A stretch of 64,000 bases of DNA from Limnohabitans sp. INBF002 (GCF_027924905.1 NZ_AP027055.1:1550001-1614000); one strand, 5' to 3'. Counted from the stretch's first letter, positions 44,417 through 53,457 are shown. Numbers and translations: made by a program. Notes: generated from the sequence alone by a model not told the origin.

Positions 44417-45235
44417 ATGAACGAACAAAAACATTGGCTGGGATTGCAAGAACATGTGTGCGTCGTCACAGGCGCAGCAAGCGGCATTGGCGCAGGCATT
44501 GCACAAGCACTGGCCGACGCAGGCGCAAAAGTCGCACTGCTGGACCGCAACCTCGAAGGCGCGCAAGCCGTGGCCGCCCAGCTGACCGCACAAGGCGCCA
44601 CCGCCATCGCGATTGCGTGCGACACCACCCAAGAGTCCCAAGTTAAAGCAGCCGCCGAACGCGTGGCCAACGAGCTGGGCACTTGCTACGCCTTCATCAA
44701 CAACGCGGGGCTGTTGCGCTCGGGCGGCTTGGACGAGGTGAGCCTGGACGACTGGAACCACGTGCTCAATGTCAACCTCACCGGCTACTTGCTGTGCGCA
44801 CGCACTTTTGCCAAACCCATGCGCCAAGCGGGTGTGGGCGCTTTGGTACACATTGCATCCATCGCGAGCATGTTTCCACAAACCAGCAGCGGTGCCTACA
44901 GCGCAAGCAAAGCCGGCGTGCTGTTGATGTCCCGCCAAATGGCGGTGGAATGGGGCCCTCAAGGCGTGCGCAGCAACGCTGTTTGCCCCGGCATGATTCG
45001 CACCCCGCTGTCAGCCAAGTTTTACGAAGAGCCCGGCTTTGAAGCCAAACGCGCCGCCGTCACTGCCAGCCGCCGTGTGGGCGAACCACAAGACATTGCC
45101 GATGTCGCCGCCTTCTTGGCCAGCCCACGCGCCGCGTATGTGAACGCCGCCGAGTTGGTGGTGGACGGTGGCATGTCCTCGATGTTGATGGACATGGTGC
45201 CTCGCCCCGGTTTCAACAAAACCGTACAAAACTGA
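44417..45235 (+). CDS. Short-chain dehydrogenase/reductase (first of flavoprotein module)
   Basis: A 272-residue classical SDR: VVTGAASGIGAGIAQ for NAD(P), NNAGLLRSGG, a catalytic Ser in HIASIASMF, and AYSASKAGVLLMSRQMAVEWGPQGVRSNAVCPGMIRTPL. The last part is AELVVDGGMSS. It likely interconverts a ring alcohol and ketone. It is 18 bases ahead of the ketosteroid-dehydrogenase-like flavoprotein gene, so a hydroxy-ring to keto-ring step before desaturation is plausible (inference). The start at 44417 follows an AGG site; an in-frame GTG is slightly upstream. Confidence 0.85.
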   Translation: MNEQKHWLGLQEHVCVVTGAASGIGAGIAQALADAGAKVALLDRNLEGAQAVAAQLTAQGATAIAIACDTTQESQVKAAAERVANELGTCYAFINNAGLLRSGGLDEVSLDDWNHVLNVNLTGYLLCARTFAKPMRQAGVGALVHIASIASMFPQTSSGAYSASKAGVLLMSRQMAVEWGPQGVRSNAVCPGMIRTPLSAKFYEEPGFEAKRAAVTASRRVGEPQDIADVAAFLASPRAAYVNAAELVVDGGMSSMLMDMVPRPGFNKTVQN

Positions 45236-45253
45236 TTTACTTTGGAGAACGCA

Positions 45254-46960
45254 ATGTCTCAAAACTTTGAATGCGATGTGATCGTGGTGGGCTCTGGCGC
45301 AGCCGGTTTATCTGCCGCCATCACCGCCAAGAAACGTGGCCTGGATGTGGTGGTGCTTGAAAAAGAACCCGTCTTCGGCGGCACCACCGCACTGTCAGGT
45401 GGCGTGTTGTGGATACCGCTGAATCAGCACGGCCGCAAGCAAAACCCTGCCGACACCCGCGAGGCCGTGCGCACTTACATGATGCAAGAAACCGGCAGCT
45501 ACTTTGATGCCGCAGCTGTGGATGCCTTCATCGACAACGGCCCCAAGATGGTGGAATTTTTCGAGCGCGACACCGAGATGAAATTCGTGCCCACCATGTA
45601 TCCCGATTACCACCCCACCGTCGCTGGCGGTGTGGACATTGGCCGCTCCATCTTGGCAGCGCCCTTTGACATTCGCGGCTTGGGCAAAGACATGCCGCGC
45701 TTGAAGCCACCGCTCAAAACCATCACCTTCATCGGCATGATGTTCAACTCATCGAACGCCGATTTGAAACATTTCTTTCAAGCCACCAAGTCACTGACCT
45801 CGTTCATTTACGTGGCCAAGCGCTTGGTCACGCACATCAAAGAATTGGTGCTGTACCAACGCGGCATCAACGTCACCAGCGGCAACGCGCTGGCAGCGCG
45901 CTTGGCCAAATCGGCACTCGACCTGGGCATTCCGATCTTGACCAACAGCCCCGTCAAAGAAATCTTGATGAAGAACGACCACGCCACCGGCGTGCGTGCA
46001 GGCGGTGAAGGTGGTGAGCGACTCATCACCGCACGTCACGGCGTGGTGCTGGCGTGTGGCGGCTTTCCGCACGATGTCAAACGCATCGCCAAAGCCTACC
46101 CACACCTGCAACGTGGCGGCGAACATTTGTCCCCCACCCCCATCAGCAACACCGGCGATGGCTTGAACATGGCCGAAGCCGTGGGCGGCAAAGTGGAGAT
46201 TCGCTTCAAAGACGCCGCAGCCTGGATGCCCGTGTCGTATGTGCCTTATGCCAATGGCGAGTTCGGCGTGTTCCCGCACCTGCTGGACCGCTACAAGCCC
46301 GGCATCATCGGCGTGCTGAAAAACGGCCAACGCTTCACCAACGAAAGCAACTCGTACCACGACGTAGGCGCTGATTTGATCCGCGCCTGCGACGGCCAAA
46401 AAGACACCGCCATGTGGTTGGTGTGTGACAAGACCACGCTCGGCAAATACGGCATCGGCTTTGTCAAACCTGCCCCCATGCCGATTGGCCGCTTCTTGCG
46501 CAACGGCTACCTCATTGAAGGCAAGACCTTGGCCGAGCTGGCCCACAACGCAGGCATTGACCCCGCAGGCTTGGCGCAAACTGTGCGCGACTACAACGTC
46601 GGCGCGGTCAACGGCCAAGACCCCGCATTTGGCCGTGGCACCACCACCTTCAACCGCTATTTGGCCGACCCCGAGAACAAACCCAACCCTTGTGTGGCAC
46701 CGGTGCAAACCGGCCCGTTCTACGCGGTGAAAGTCATCATGGGCGACTTGGGCACCTTTGACGGCATTCAAACCAGCGTGGTAGGCGAAGTGCTCAAAGA
46801 CGACGGCTCTGCCATTGGCGGCTTGTACGCCGTGGGCAACGACCGAGCCAGCATCATGGGTGGCAACTACCCCGCTGCAGGCATCACACACGGCCCCAAC
46901 ATGACCTTTGGTTTTGTCACCGGCAACCACATCGCAGACAAAGCAGGAGTGAAGGCATGA
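45254..46960 (+). CDS. FAD-dependent 3-ketosteroid-dehydrogenase-like desaturase
   Basis: A 568-residue flavoprotein of the KstD/fumarate-reductase superfamily. N-terminal FAD motif: DVIVVGSGAAGLSAAITAKKRGLDVVVLEKEPVFGGTTALSGGVLWIP. The C-terminal motif NYPAAGITHGPNMTFG has Tyr539 and Gly543 at the spacing of the catalytic Tyr and Gly of KstD. It may remove hydrogens next to a ring ketone, as in 3-ketosteroid or 4-oxocyclohexanecarboxylate desaturation. No steroid genes are nearby, so a monocyclic substrate is more likely (inference). It overlaps the next gene by ATGA, and GGAG lies before the start. Confidence 0.85.
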   Translation: MSQNFECDVIVVGSGAAGLSAAITAKKRGLDVVVLEKEPVFGGTTALSGGVLWIPLNQHGRKQNPADTREAVRTYMMQETGSYFDAAAVDAFIDNGPKMVEFFERDTEMKFVPTMYPDYHPTVAGGVDIGRSILAAPFDIRGLGKDMPRLKPPLKTITFIGMMFNSSNADLKHFFQATKSLTSFIYVAKRLVTHIKELVLYQRGINVTSGNALAARLAKSALDLGIPILTNSPVKEILMKNDHATGVRAGGEGGERLITARHGVVLACGGFPHDVKRIAKAYPHLQRGGEHLSPTPISNTGDGLNMAEAVGGKVEIRFKDAAAWMPVSYVPYANGEFGVFPHLLDRYKPGIIGVLKNGQRFTNESNSYHDVGADLIRACDGQKDTAMWLVCDKTTLGKYGIGFVKPAPMPIGRFLRNGYLIEGKTLAELAHNAGIDPAGLAQTVRDYNVGAVNGQDPAFGRGTTTFNRYLADPENKPNPCVAPVQTGPFYAVKVIMGDLGTFDGIQTSVVGEVLKDDGSAIGGLYAVGNDRASIMGGNYPAAGITHGPNMTFGFVTGNHIADKAGVKA

Positions 46961-47295
46961 GCCACTTGAACAAACCCCTCATCGACCACCGCATCTACAC
47001 CATTGCCTTGCGCAAGATGCCTGAATTTGTAGAAGTGTTCAACCGCTTGGCCATGCCACTTTTGCTGGAAACATTGGGGCACCCCGTAGGGTTCTACACC
47101 AGCTTGGTGGGACCACAAAACCAGTTCATTCACCTGTGGGCCTACGACGATCTGGCGGACTATGAACGCCGCTGCAAAGCACGCGACAGCCACCCCGACT
47201 TCCCTGCGTACTTGGCGGCATCAGGACATCTGATCACCGCACAAGAGACACGACTGATCAAAGCCATCGGGATGCCCGCTTGGCCATCACTCTGA
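46957..47295 (+). CDS. NIPSNAP family protein
   Basis: A 112-residue small alpha/beta protein with LIDHRIYTIALRKMPEFVEVFNRLAMPLLLETLGHPVGFYTS and FIHLWAYDDLADYERRCKARDSHPDF. These match the NIPSNAP ferredoxin-like (dimeric alpha-beta barrel) fold. Members are often found in degradative operons without a set role; they may assist an oxidoreductase or act on small ring compounds. The start overlaps the flavoprotein stop, so equal expression is likely. It ends the first module; a 189-base AT-rich gap with an operator follows. Confidence 0.85.
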   Translation: MSHLNKPLIDHRIYTIALRKMPEFVEVFNRLAMPLLLETLGHPVGFYTSLVGPQNQFIHLWAYDDLADYERRCKARDSHPDFPAYLAASGHLITAQETRLIKAIGMPAWPSL

Positions 47296-47444
47296 GTGAG
47301 AAACCTTCAAATTTAAATCAACACATTGACTAAATAAGAGAAATTGAATTGGAATTCAAATCACACGAAATGACTTGATTATTCAGGGAAAACGATAGTG
47401 ATTTAGTAAAAAAAACACCTTCCATTTCGAAACTGCTTCAAGAT

Positions 47445-47470
47445 AATAAACGTAAATACATTGACGTATT
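47445..47470. promoter_or_regulatory. Dyad operator before the second SDR and liv genes (copy 2)
   Basis: The core at 47450-47467 is ACGTAAA-TACA-TTGACGT, an almost perfect inverted repeat. It matches the badH/badR copy at 22 of 26 bases, in the same orientation relative to the downstream gene. It ends 14 bases before the ATG at 47485, and a possible -10 (GATAAT) lies just upstream, so bound protein would cover the transcription start. Confidence 0.65.
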
Positions 47471-47484
47471 TAAACCAAACTCAC

Positions 47485-48303
47485 ATGCACCACAACGCCA
47501 CCTCATTGTCCAACCCGGTTGTCGCCATCACTGGCGCTGCCGACGGCATTGGCTGGGCCACCGCCCAGCTCTTTGCGGCGCGTGGCTGGCGTGTGGCGTT
47601 ACTCGACATGAATGGCGACAAAGCGCGCGAACGCGCCCAAGCCTTAGGGCCGCACCACATGGGTGTCTTGTGCGACGTCACCGACGAAGCGCAGGCGTCC
47701 GCCGCCATGGCGCAAGTGGTGGCACAACAGGGCTGCCTCGATGCATTGGTCAACAACGCAGGCATCGGCGACCAAGCCGTGCCCACCTTGCAGCAAACAG
47801 CCGATGCGTTTGACCGCGTGTTGTCAGTGCATTTGCGCGGTGCATTTTTGATGACACAAGCGGCGCTGGCACACATGCAAACCCAAGGCCGCGATGCCAA
47901 AGGCAACCGTGGCGCCATCGTCAACATTGGCTCCATCGCCAGCACCAGCGGCATTCCTGGACGCAACGCCTACAGCGCCGCCAAAGCAGGCATTTTGGGC
48001 ATGACCCGCGCACTCGCCACCGAGTGGGCGCGCAAGGGCATTCGCGTGAATGCCGTGGCACCTGGCTATGTCGCCACCGCCTTGGTGGCTGACTTGGCCG
48101 AAAAAGGGGCCATCAATGCAGCGGCCATCGTCCAGCGCACACCACTGGGACGCATGGCCGAGCCAGCCGAAATTGCCGAAACCATTTTCTTTTTGGCCTC
48201 CCCCGCCGCCAGCTACGTCACGGGTGCCACCTTGGCTGTGGACGGCGGCTGGAGCGTGTTGGGCGCGCCCGACATGGCGCTGGGCGACATCGAACACGCC
48301 TGA
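47485..48303 (+). CDS. Short-chain dehydrogenase/reductase (head of transporter unit)
   Basis: A 272-residue classical SDR with VAITGAADGIGWATAQLF, NNAGIGD, NIGSIASTSGIPGRNAYSAAKAGILGMTRALATEWARKGIRVNAVAPGYVATALV and SYVTGATLAVDGGWSV. The Ser-Tyr-Lys catalytic set is complete. Substrate unknown; by position it probably acts on an alicyclic hydroxy acid or its CoA ester. No clear ribosome site precedes ATG 47485, so a short or missing leader is possible. It is followed by livH after 38 bases and carries the shared operator upstream. Confidence 0.83.
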   Translation: MHHNATSLSNPVVAITGAADGIGWATAQLFAARGWRVALLDMNGDKARERAQALGPHHMGVLCDVTDEAQASAAMAQVVAQQGCLDALVNNAGIGDQAVPTLQQTADAFDRVLSVHLRGAFLMTQAALAHMQTQGRDAKGNRGAIVNIGSIASTSGIPGRNAYSAAKAGILGMTRALATEWARKGIRVNAVAPGYVATALVADLAEKGAINAAAIVQRTPLGRMAEPAEIAETIFFLASPAASYVTGATLAVDGGWSVLGAPDMALGDIEHA

Positions 48304-48341
48304 ACAACGCATCACACAAAAACACAGGAGACTTTCACACC

Positions 48342-49193
48342 ATGTTGACCATCAACCTTTTTAACGGCCTCGTCTACGGCGCATTGCTCATCGTGATGTG
48401 CTCGGGCCTGGCCTTGATCTACGGCCTGCGCCGCGTGGTCAACTTTGCCCACGGCTCGCTCTACATGCTGGGCGCCTACCTCGGCTACACCGTCGCCCTG
48501 CAAAGCAACTTCTGGGTCGCTTTGGTGGTGGCCCCCGCCTTGATGGCCGTCTTTGGGGTGCTGCTGGACCGCTATGGTTTTCGCCTGCTCCAAGACCGCG
48601 AACCTCTTACCGTTGTGCTGGTCACCTTCGGCTTGCTGCTCGTCATCGAAGACATGGTGCAGTCGGTCTGGGGCAAGAGCAACCTCTCTGTCGCTGCACC
48701 CGAGGCCTTGAACTTCTCTGTCGATTTGTTTGGCACCTCCGTGCCCGCTTACCGCATTGGCGTGATCGTGATGGGCGCGGCTGTGGCTCTGGGCCTGAGC
48801 CTGTGGCTGCGCTACTCCAAAGTGGGTTTGTTTGTGCGTGCCGCCAGCACCGACCCCGTGACCACCGCCATGCAAGGCGTCAACACCGACGCCTTGAGCG
48901 CTGGTGTGGTGGGCTTGGGCACCGCGTTGGCCGGTTTGGCCGGTGTGGTGGCTGCACCCTTCTTGTCGTTGTCGCCTTCCATGAGTTCAGACGTGTTGAT
49001 TGACTCTTTTGTGGTGGTCGTGATTGGCGGCTTGGGCTCACTCGCAGGGGCTTTCATTGCCGCCTTGTTGCTGGGCATGGTGCAGGCCATTGGCGCGGTG
49101 TATTTGCCTGACGCATCGGTGCTGCTGCCCTTTGTGTTCATGGTCGCCATCTTGATTTGGAAGCCCGCAGGTTTTGCTGGCAGCCGCACTTAA
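48342..49193 (+). CDS. livH: Branched-chain-type ABC transporter permease (LivH-like)
   Basis: A 283-residue inner-membrane protein with the LivH signature GLALIYGLRRVVNFAHGSLYMLGAYLG and the later LRYSKVGLFVRAASTDPVTTAMQGVNTDAL...GLGTALAGLAGVVAAP motif. Eight or so hydrophobic segments are visible. It forms the channel with LivM. This transporter class carries amino acids but, in degradative clusters of Burkholderiales, also ring acids. The gene follows a good ribosome site (CAGGAG). Confidence 0.9.
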   Translation: MLTINLFNGLVYGALLIVMCSGLALIYGLRRVVNFAHGSLYMLGAYLGYTVALQSNFWVALVVAPALMAVFGVLLDRYGFRLLQDREPLTVVLVTFGLLLVIEDMVQSVWGKSNLSVAAPEALNFSVDLFGTSVPAYRIGVIVMGAAVALGLSLWLRYSKVGLFVRAASTDPVTTAMQGVNTDALSAGVVGLGTALAGLAGVVAAPFLSLSPSMSSDVLIDSFVVVVIGGLGSLAGAFIAALLLGMVQAIGAVYLPDASVLLPFVFMVAILIWKPAGFAGSRT

Positions 49194-49211
49194 TTCCCGA
49201 GGACTTTGGAT

Positions 49212-50192
49212 ATGAGCCCCCTTCGCGCTATTGCTTATTCTGTCGCCGCCCTGCTCGCAGGCGTGGGCTTGGTGGCGGTGATCAGTTCAAACACCGTCCT
49301 GTCACTGCTGACCCAAGCCGTGGTGTACGCCGTCTTTGCCTTGGGCATTGGCGTGCTGCTCAAGCAAAACGGCTTGGTGAGTTTTGGTCACGCCTTGTAT
49401 TTTGGTGTGGCCGGTTACGCCATCGGCATCACCTTGCAACAACAACTCATGCCCGTCGAATGGGCCATCTTGGCCACCTTGGTGGGCATAGGCATCGCCG
49501 CCTTTGTGGTGGGCCTGATCATCGTGCGTGTGCCCGGCATTGCGTTTGGCATGTTGACCCTGGCGATTGGCCAAATGTTCTTCTTGTCCGTCTCTCGCGC
49601 CCGCGGCATCACCGGTGGCGCAGACGGCATGCAAGTCGACTGGCCTGCCACTATTTTCGGCTTCAGCCAATCGGCCATCCTCAAACCCGCTGCGATGTTT
49701 TTGATTTGCTGGACGACCTTGGTCATCGTCATGCTGCTGCTGACCTTGTTGCTCAACACACGTTTTGGTGCCATCACCGAAGCCGTGCGCGACAACGAAG
49801 AACGTGCGCGCTTCATCGGCATCTCCACCGTCATTCCACGCGCTGCCATCTACGCCTTGTCTGCGGTGGTCACCGCCGTGGCGGGCTTGTTGTCGACCTT
49901 GAACACCGGCTTTGTCTCTCCCGAGAGCTTGCACTGGAGCTTGTCGGGCATGGCCTTGATGATGGTTGTCGTCGGCGGCTTCAAAGCCCTGTGGGGCCCC
50001 GCCTTGGGCGCGGTGGTGTATTTCATCTTCAAAGACGTGGTGGGCGACTACGCCACCCATTGGATGTCTATTTTTGGTGTGGCCTTGATCGCCGTCATCG
50101 TGTTCTCGCCCACGGGCATCGCGGGAGCTTTGCAAGCGCTCTGGCGCGGCAAGCCCGCCTCAGCGTCACGCGCCAAGGCCGGTGCGCATTAA
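49212..50192 (+). CDS. livM: Branched-chain-type ABC transporter permease (LivM-like)
   Basis: A 326-residue membrane protein with the LivM core LLKQNGLVSFGHALYFGVAGYAIGI, RARGITGGADGM, EAVRDNEERARFIGI and LSGMALMMVVVGGFKALWGPALGAVVYF. The start at 49212 has GAGGA eight bases before; a TTG six bases upstream is less likely. It is the second permease half and lies 18 bases after livH. Confidence 0.9.
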   Translation: MSPLRAIAYSVAALLAGVGLVAVISSNTVLSLLTQAVVYAVFALGIGVLLKQNGLVSFGHALYFGVAGYAIGITLQQQLMPVEWAILATLVGIGIAAFVVGLIIVRVPGIAFGMLTLAIGQMFFLSVSRARGITGGADGMQVDWPATIFGFSQSAILKPAAMFLICWTTLVIVMLLLTLLLNTRFGAITEAVRDNEERARFIGISTVIPRAAIYALSAVVTAVAGLLSTLNTGFVSPESLHWSLSGMALMMVVVGGFKALWGPALGAVVYFIFKDVVGDYATHWMSIFGVALIAVIVFSPTGIAGALQALWRGKPASASRAKAGAH

Positions 50193-50264
50193 GCGGCAAC
50201 CAAAGCCGCAAATAGCACCGCAAACAGAACGCTAAATAGACCGACACACAGACACGGAACCCCT

Positions 50265-50993
50265 ATGAGCAATTCCTCTCCTTATGTACTCCAGGCCGAC
50301 GATGTGGCCATCCACTACGGCGGCGTCAAAGCCGTTGATGGTGTGTCCCTGACTTTAGAAAAAGGCCAAATTCGCGGCCTGATCGGCCCCAACGGCGCTG
50401 GCAAATCCACCGTCATCGACGCCATCACCGGTCGTCGCCGTTTGACGCGCGGCAAAGTCACCTTGCGTGGCACCGATGTGAGCGAGATGGGCGTGGTCGA
50501 ACGCCGCATGCTCGGCTTGTCACGCAGTTTTCAGCGCACCAGCATTTTTGGTGGCATGCCCGTTCGCAAACAAGTCGAACTGGCCTCGCACAAGATGGGC
50601 GTGCAGGACTCGGCCGCCGATGCAGATGCTGTGCTCAAAGAACTCGAACTCGACCGCATGGCCCATGTCATGGCCGAAGACTTGGGCTACGGCGAACAAC
50701 GCCGCCTCGACTTGGCCCTGGCCTTGGTGGGTCGCCCCAGCGTGCTGCTGCTGGACGAGCCCATGGCAGGTTTGTCGGTCAAAGAGTCTCACGATTTGGC
50801 ACACCACTTAAAAGCCCTCACCTCGCGCTGGGACGTGTCCGTGCTGCTGGTGGAGCACGACATGGATGTGGTGTTTGGCATCTCTGATGTGGTGACTGTT
50901 TTTGAATTGGGCCGCGTCATCGCCAGTGGTGAGCCGGCCGCCGTGCGCGCTGACCCGCGTGTGCGTGAAGCTTATTTGGGGAGTGCAGCATGA
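50265..50993 (+). CDS. livG: ABC transporter ATP-binding protein (LivG-like)
   Basis: A 242-residue ATPase with Walker A GPNGAGKSTVIDAI, the Q-loop region, a signature region (GYGEQRRLDLALAL), Walker B VLLLDEPMAGLS and the H-loop VEHDMDVVFG. This is one of the two ATPases that drive a branched-chain-type importer. It is separated from livM by 72 bases, while the livF start overlaps its stop. Confidence 0.93.
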   Translation: MSNSSPYVLQADDVAIHYGGVKAVDGVSLTLEKGQIRGLIGPNGAGKSTVIDAITGRRRLTRGKVTLRGTDVSEMGVVERRMLGLSRSFQRTSIFGGMPVRKQVELASHKMGVQDSAADADAVLKELELDRMAHVMAEDLGYGEQRRLDLALALVGRPSVLLLDEPMAGLSVKESHDLAHHLKALTSRWDVSVLLVEHDMDVVFGISDVVTVFELGRVIASGEPAAVRADPRVREAYLGSAA

Positions 50994-51694
50994 GCGCCTT
51001 ACTGAACCTGAAAAACGTGCATGCCTACTACGGCGCTGCACACATCTTGCACGGCCTGAACTTGCATGTGAACGCAGGCGAACGCGTGGCCTTGATTGGT
51101 CGCAACGGCGTGGGCAAGACCACGGTGGTCAACACCATCTTGGGATTGGCCAACCTCAAAAACGGGCACATCCACTTAGGCGCACAGGAGATCAGCAAGC
51201 CCCGCCCCTACATGGCCGCACAACACGGCATCGTGGTGGTGCCCCAAGGCCGCTGCATCATTGCCAACCTCACCGTGGAAGAAAACCTCTTGCTCGGCGC
51301 TGCGGTGGGCCGCAAAGGCCCTTGGTCTGTGCCCGAGATTTACAAGCTCTTCCCCATCTTGCAAGAGCGCGCCCACACACCGGGCACAGCGCTCTCAGGC
51401 GGTCAACAACAAATGCTGGCCGTGGGCCGTGCGTTGATGGCCAACCCCAGTTTGATCTTGTTGGACGAACCCACCGAGGGCTTGGCGCCCGTCATCGTGG
51501 ACCAACTCGCCGACATCTTCAACCGCGTGGCGGACGAAGGCACCGCCTTGTTGTTGATCGAACAAAACATGAGCCTCGTCGCACGTGTGGCGCACCGTTA
51601 CTTGGCCATGGCCAAGGGCTCGGTGGTAGCACAAGGCGTGGTGAGCAACTCGCCCGAAGGCCTCAAAGATTTAGAAAGTCATGTGATGGTCTAA
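50990..51694 (+). CDS. livF: ABC transporter ATP-binding protein (LivF-like)
   Basis: A 234-residue ATPase: Walker A GRNGVGKTTVVNTI, signature LSGGQQQMLAVGRALM, Walker B LILLDEPTEGLAP and H-loop LLIEQNMSLVARVAHRY. It pairs with LivG. The ATG overlaps the livG stop (ATGA), and the gene is followed by the solute-binding protein gene. Confidence 0.94.
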   Translation: MSALLNLKNVHAYYGAAHILHGLNLHVNAGERVALIGRNGVGKTTVVNTILGLANLKNGHIHLGAQEISKPRPYMAAQHGIVVVPQGRCIIANLTVEENLLLGAAVGRKGPWSVPEIYKLFPILQERAHTPGTALSGGQQQMLAVGRALMANPSLILLDEPTEGLAPVIVDQLADIFNRVADEGTALLLIEQNMSLVARVAHRYLAMAKGSVVAQGVVSNSPEGLKDLESHVMV

Positions 51695-51763
51695 GGCCAT
51701 CGCATCCAGTTCCCAACGGCCGTCGGACCGATTCCGGCAATCCTTCATACCTAGGAGACAAGC

Positions 51764-52951
51764 ATGCAATATAAAAAAATCTATCAACTGTTGGCAAGCG
51801 CAGCGCTGGTGACAGCCCTGCCGTTGAGCGCTTTGGCGCAAGGCAAAGAGCCGGTCAAGGTCGGTTTGGTGTCGTCCAAATCTGGCGTGTTCGCTGAGCA
51901 AGGCGAAGAAGTCATGCGCGCGGTGAAATTCGCGATTGAAGAAGCCAACAGCAAAGGTGGCGTGGATGGCCGCAAAGTGGAAGTCCAAGAAGGCGACGAC
52001 GAAAGCACGCCAGACGCCGGTCGCCGCGTGGCTGAAAAAATGGCACGTGATGGCCACAACCTGTTGATCGGTGCGGTGCCCTCGTCCATCTCTTTGGCCA
52101 TCGCCCAAAACTTGGACCGCTGGGATGCGGCTTACTTCATCCAAGCCAGCAAGTCTGACAAGCTGACCGGTGACACCTGCAAACCTCGCAGCTTCCGCAC
52201 CAACCACTCTGACGCGATGGACATCGCCATGATCAATGAGTGGGCTAAGAAAATCAAAGGCAACACCTTTGCTGTGATCGCAGCCGACTATGTGTGGGGC
52301 CGCGACTCTGGCGAATCTTTCAAGAAAGCCATGGAAGCCCAAGGCAAGAAAGTGCCATTGACCTTGTACGTTCCTATGGGCACCAAGGACTTCTCGCCTT
52401 ACATCGCCCAACTCAAAGCCGCCAACGTGGACGGTATTTGGGTGGCTGAAGTGGGCCGTGATGCCATGGCGTTCGTCAAGCAAGCTGGTGAGTTCAACCT
52501 GATCCCCAACACGCCCTTGATTGGTCACGCGTTGATTTCCAACTTCATCATCAACGCCACCGGTAAAAACCTCGAAGGCGTGCCCGGCAACTCAGGCTAC
52601 GCCGCTGACTTGAACAACCCACGCAACAAAGAATTCGTGGCAGCATGGAAAGCCAAGTTCAACCGCATGCCCACCGATGCCGAAGGCCAGGCCTACAACG
52701 GCGCACAAGTCATGTTTGACGGCGTGCGTTTGGCCAAGAGCGTGAAGCCTGAAGATGTGAGCAAAGCCCTGCGCGGTGCAGAACTCAACACCATCTACGG
52801 CAAAGTCACCATGCGTGCAGCCGACAACCAGCTGATGCTGCCTAACTACGTAGGCCGCGTGAAGATGGTCGATGGTGCCCTGCGCCCCGTGATTGAAGAC
52901 ACATACCCAGCGTCTTTGACACCGCCACCTTCGCCTTTGTGCAAGATGTAA
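51764..52951 (+). CDS. Periplasmic solute-binding protein of the branched-chain-type transporter
   Basis: A 395-residue protein with a signal peptide (MQYKKIYQLLASAALVTALPLSALA-QGK) and the type 1 periplasmic binding fold (VKVGLVSSKSGVFAEQGEEVMRAVKFAIEEANSKGGVDGRKVEV; DYVWGRDSGESFKKAMEAQG). It gives the transporter its substrate choice. Because the unit shares an operator with the cyclohexanecarboxylate genes, an alicyclic or aromatic carboxylate is a stronger guess than an amino acid (inference). TAGGAG lies before the ATG, and a terminator follows. Confidence 0.9.
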   Translation: MQYKKIYQLLASAALVTALPLSALAQGKEPVKVGLVSSKSGVFAEQGEEVMRAVKFAIEEANSKGGVDGRKVEVQEGDDESTPDAGRRVAEKMARDGHNLLIGAVPSSISLAIAQNLDRWDAAYFIQASKSDKLTGDTCKPRSFRTNHSDAMDIAMINEWAKKIKGNTFAVIAADYVWGRDSGESFKKAMEAQGKKVPLTLYVPMGTKDFSPYIAQLKAANVDGIWVAEVGRDAMAFVKQAGEFNLIPNTPLIGHALISNFIINATGKNLEGVPGNSGYAADLNNPRNKEFVAAWKAKFNRMPTDAEGQAYNGAQVMFDGVRLAKSVKPEDVSKALRGAELNTIYGKVTMRAADNQLMLPNYVGRVKMVDGALRPVIEDTYPASLTPPPSPLCKM

Positions 52952-52974
52952 TCGCTCGCGATTGCACGGCCCCC

Positions 52975-53006
52975 AAAGCCTCGATGCCTCGGTATCGGGG
53001 CTTTTT
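52975..53006 (+). terminator. Terminator after the transporter unit
   Basis: AAAGCCTCGAT pairs with ATCGGGGCTTT (10 of 11 positions) around an 8-base loop, with a T-run after it. Confidence 0.87.
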
Positions 53007-53069
53007 CTTTTGGAAACGGGGGTCGGTACACTCTAGGGTTTCGAATTTAGACCCCCTCAAGGATTTGCC

Positions 53070-53420
53070 ATGAACACGACCCCTTCCGGCCTGCAATACA
53101 TCGACAACGTGGTGGGCGACGGCGCCCAAGCCGCCGCTGGCCAGCACGTGAGCGTGCACTACACCGGCTGGCTCTACAAAGATGGCGAACAAGGCGCCAA
53201 ATTTGACTCCAGCCGCGACCGCAATGACCCGTTTGACTTCCCTCTGGGCGCAGGCATGGTCATCAAGGGCTGGGACGAAGGCGTGCAAGGCATGAAGATC
53301 GGTGGCCAACGCACCCTCATCATTCCCCCAGAACTGGGCTACGGCGCACGCGGTGCGGGCGGTGTGATCCCACCGAACGCCACGTTGAAATTTGACGTCG
53401 AACTGCTCAGCCTCGAATAA
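53070..53420 (+). CDS. FKBP-type peptidyl-prolyl cis-trans isomerase
   Basis: A 116-residue single-domain FKBP. Motifs are [86 protein letters not shown], covering the whole active site (Tyr, Asp, Phe, Trp, Tyr positions). No signal peptide or partner domain is present, so it is a cytosolic folding helper. It has its own terminator and precedes the heat-shock operon. Confidence 0.95.
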   Translation: MNTTPSGLQYIDNVVGDGAQAAAGQHVSVHYTGWLYKDGEQGAKFDSSRDRNDPFDFPLGAGMVIKGWDEGVQGMKIGGQRTLIIPPELGYGARGAGGVIPPNATLKFDVELLSLE

Positions 53421-53457
53421 ACCAGCGCCATGGCAGCTCTTTGAACTGCCGTCACTC

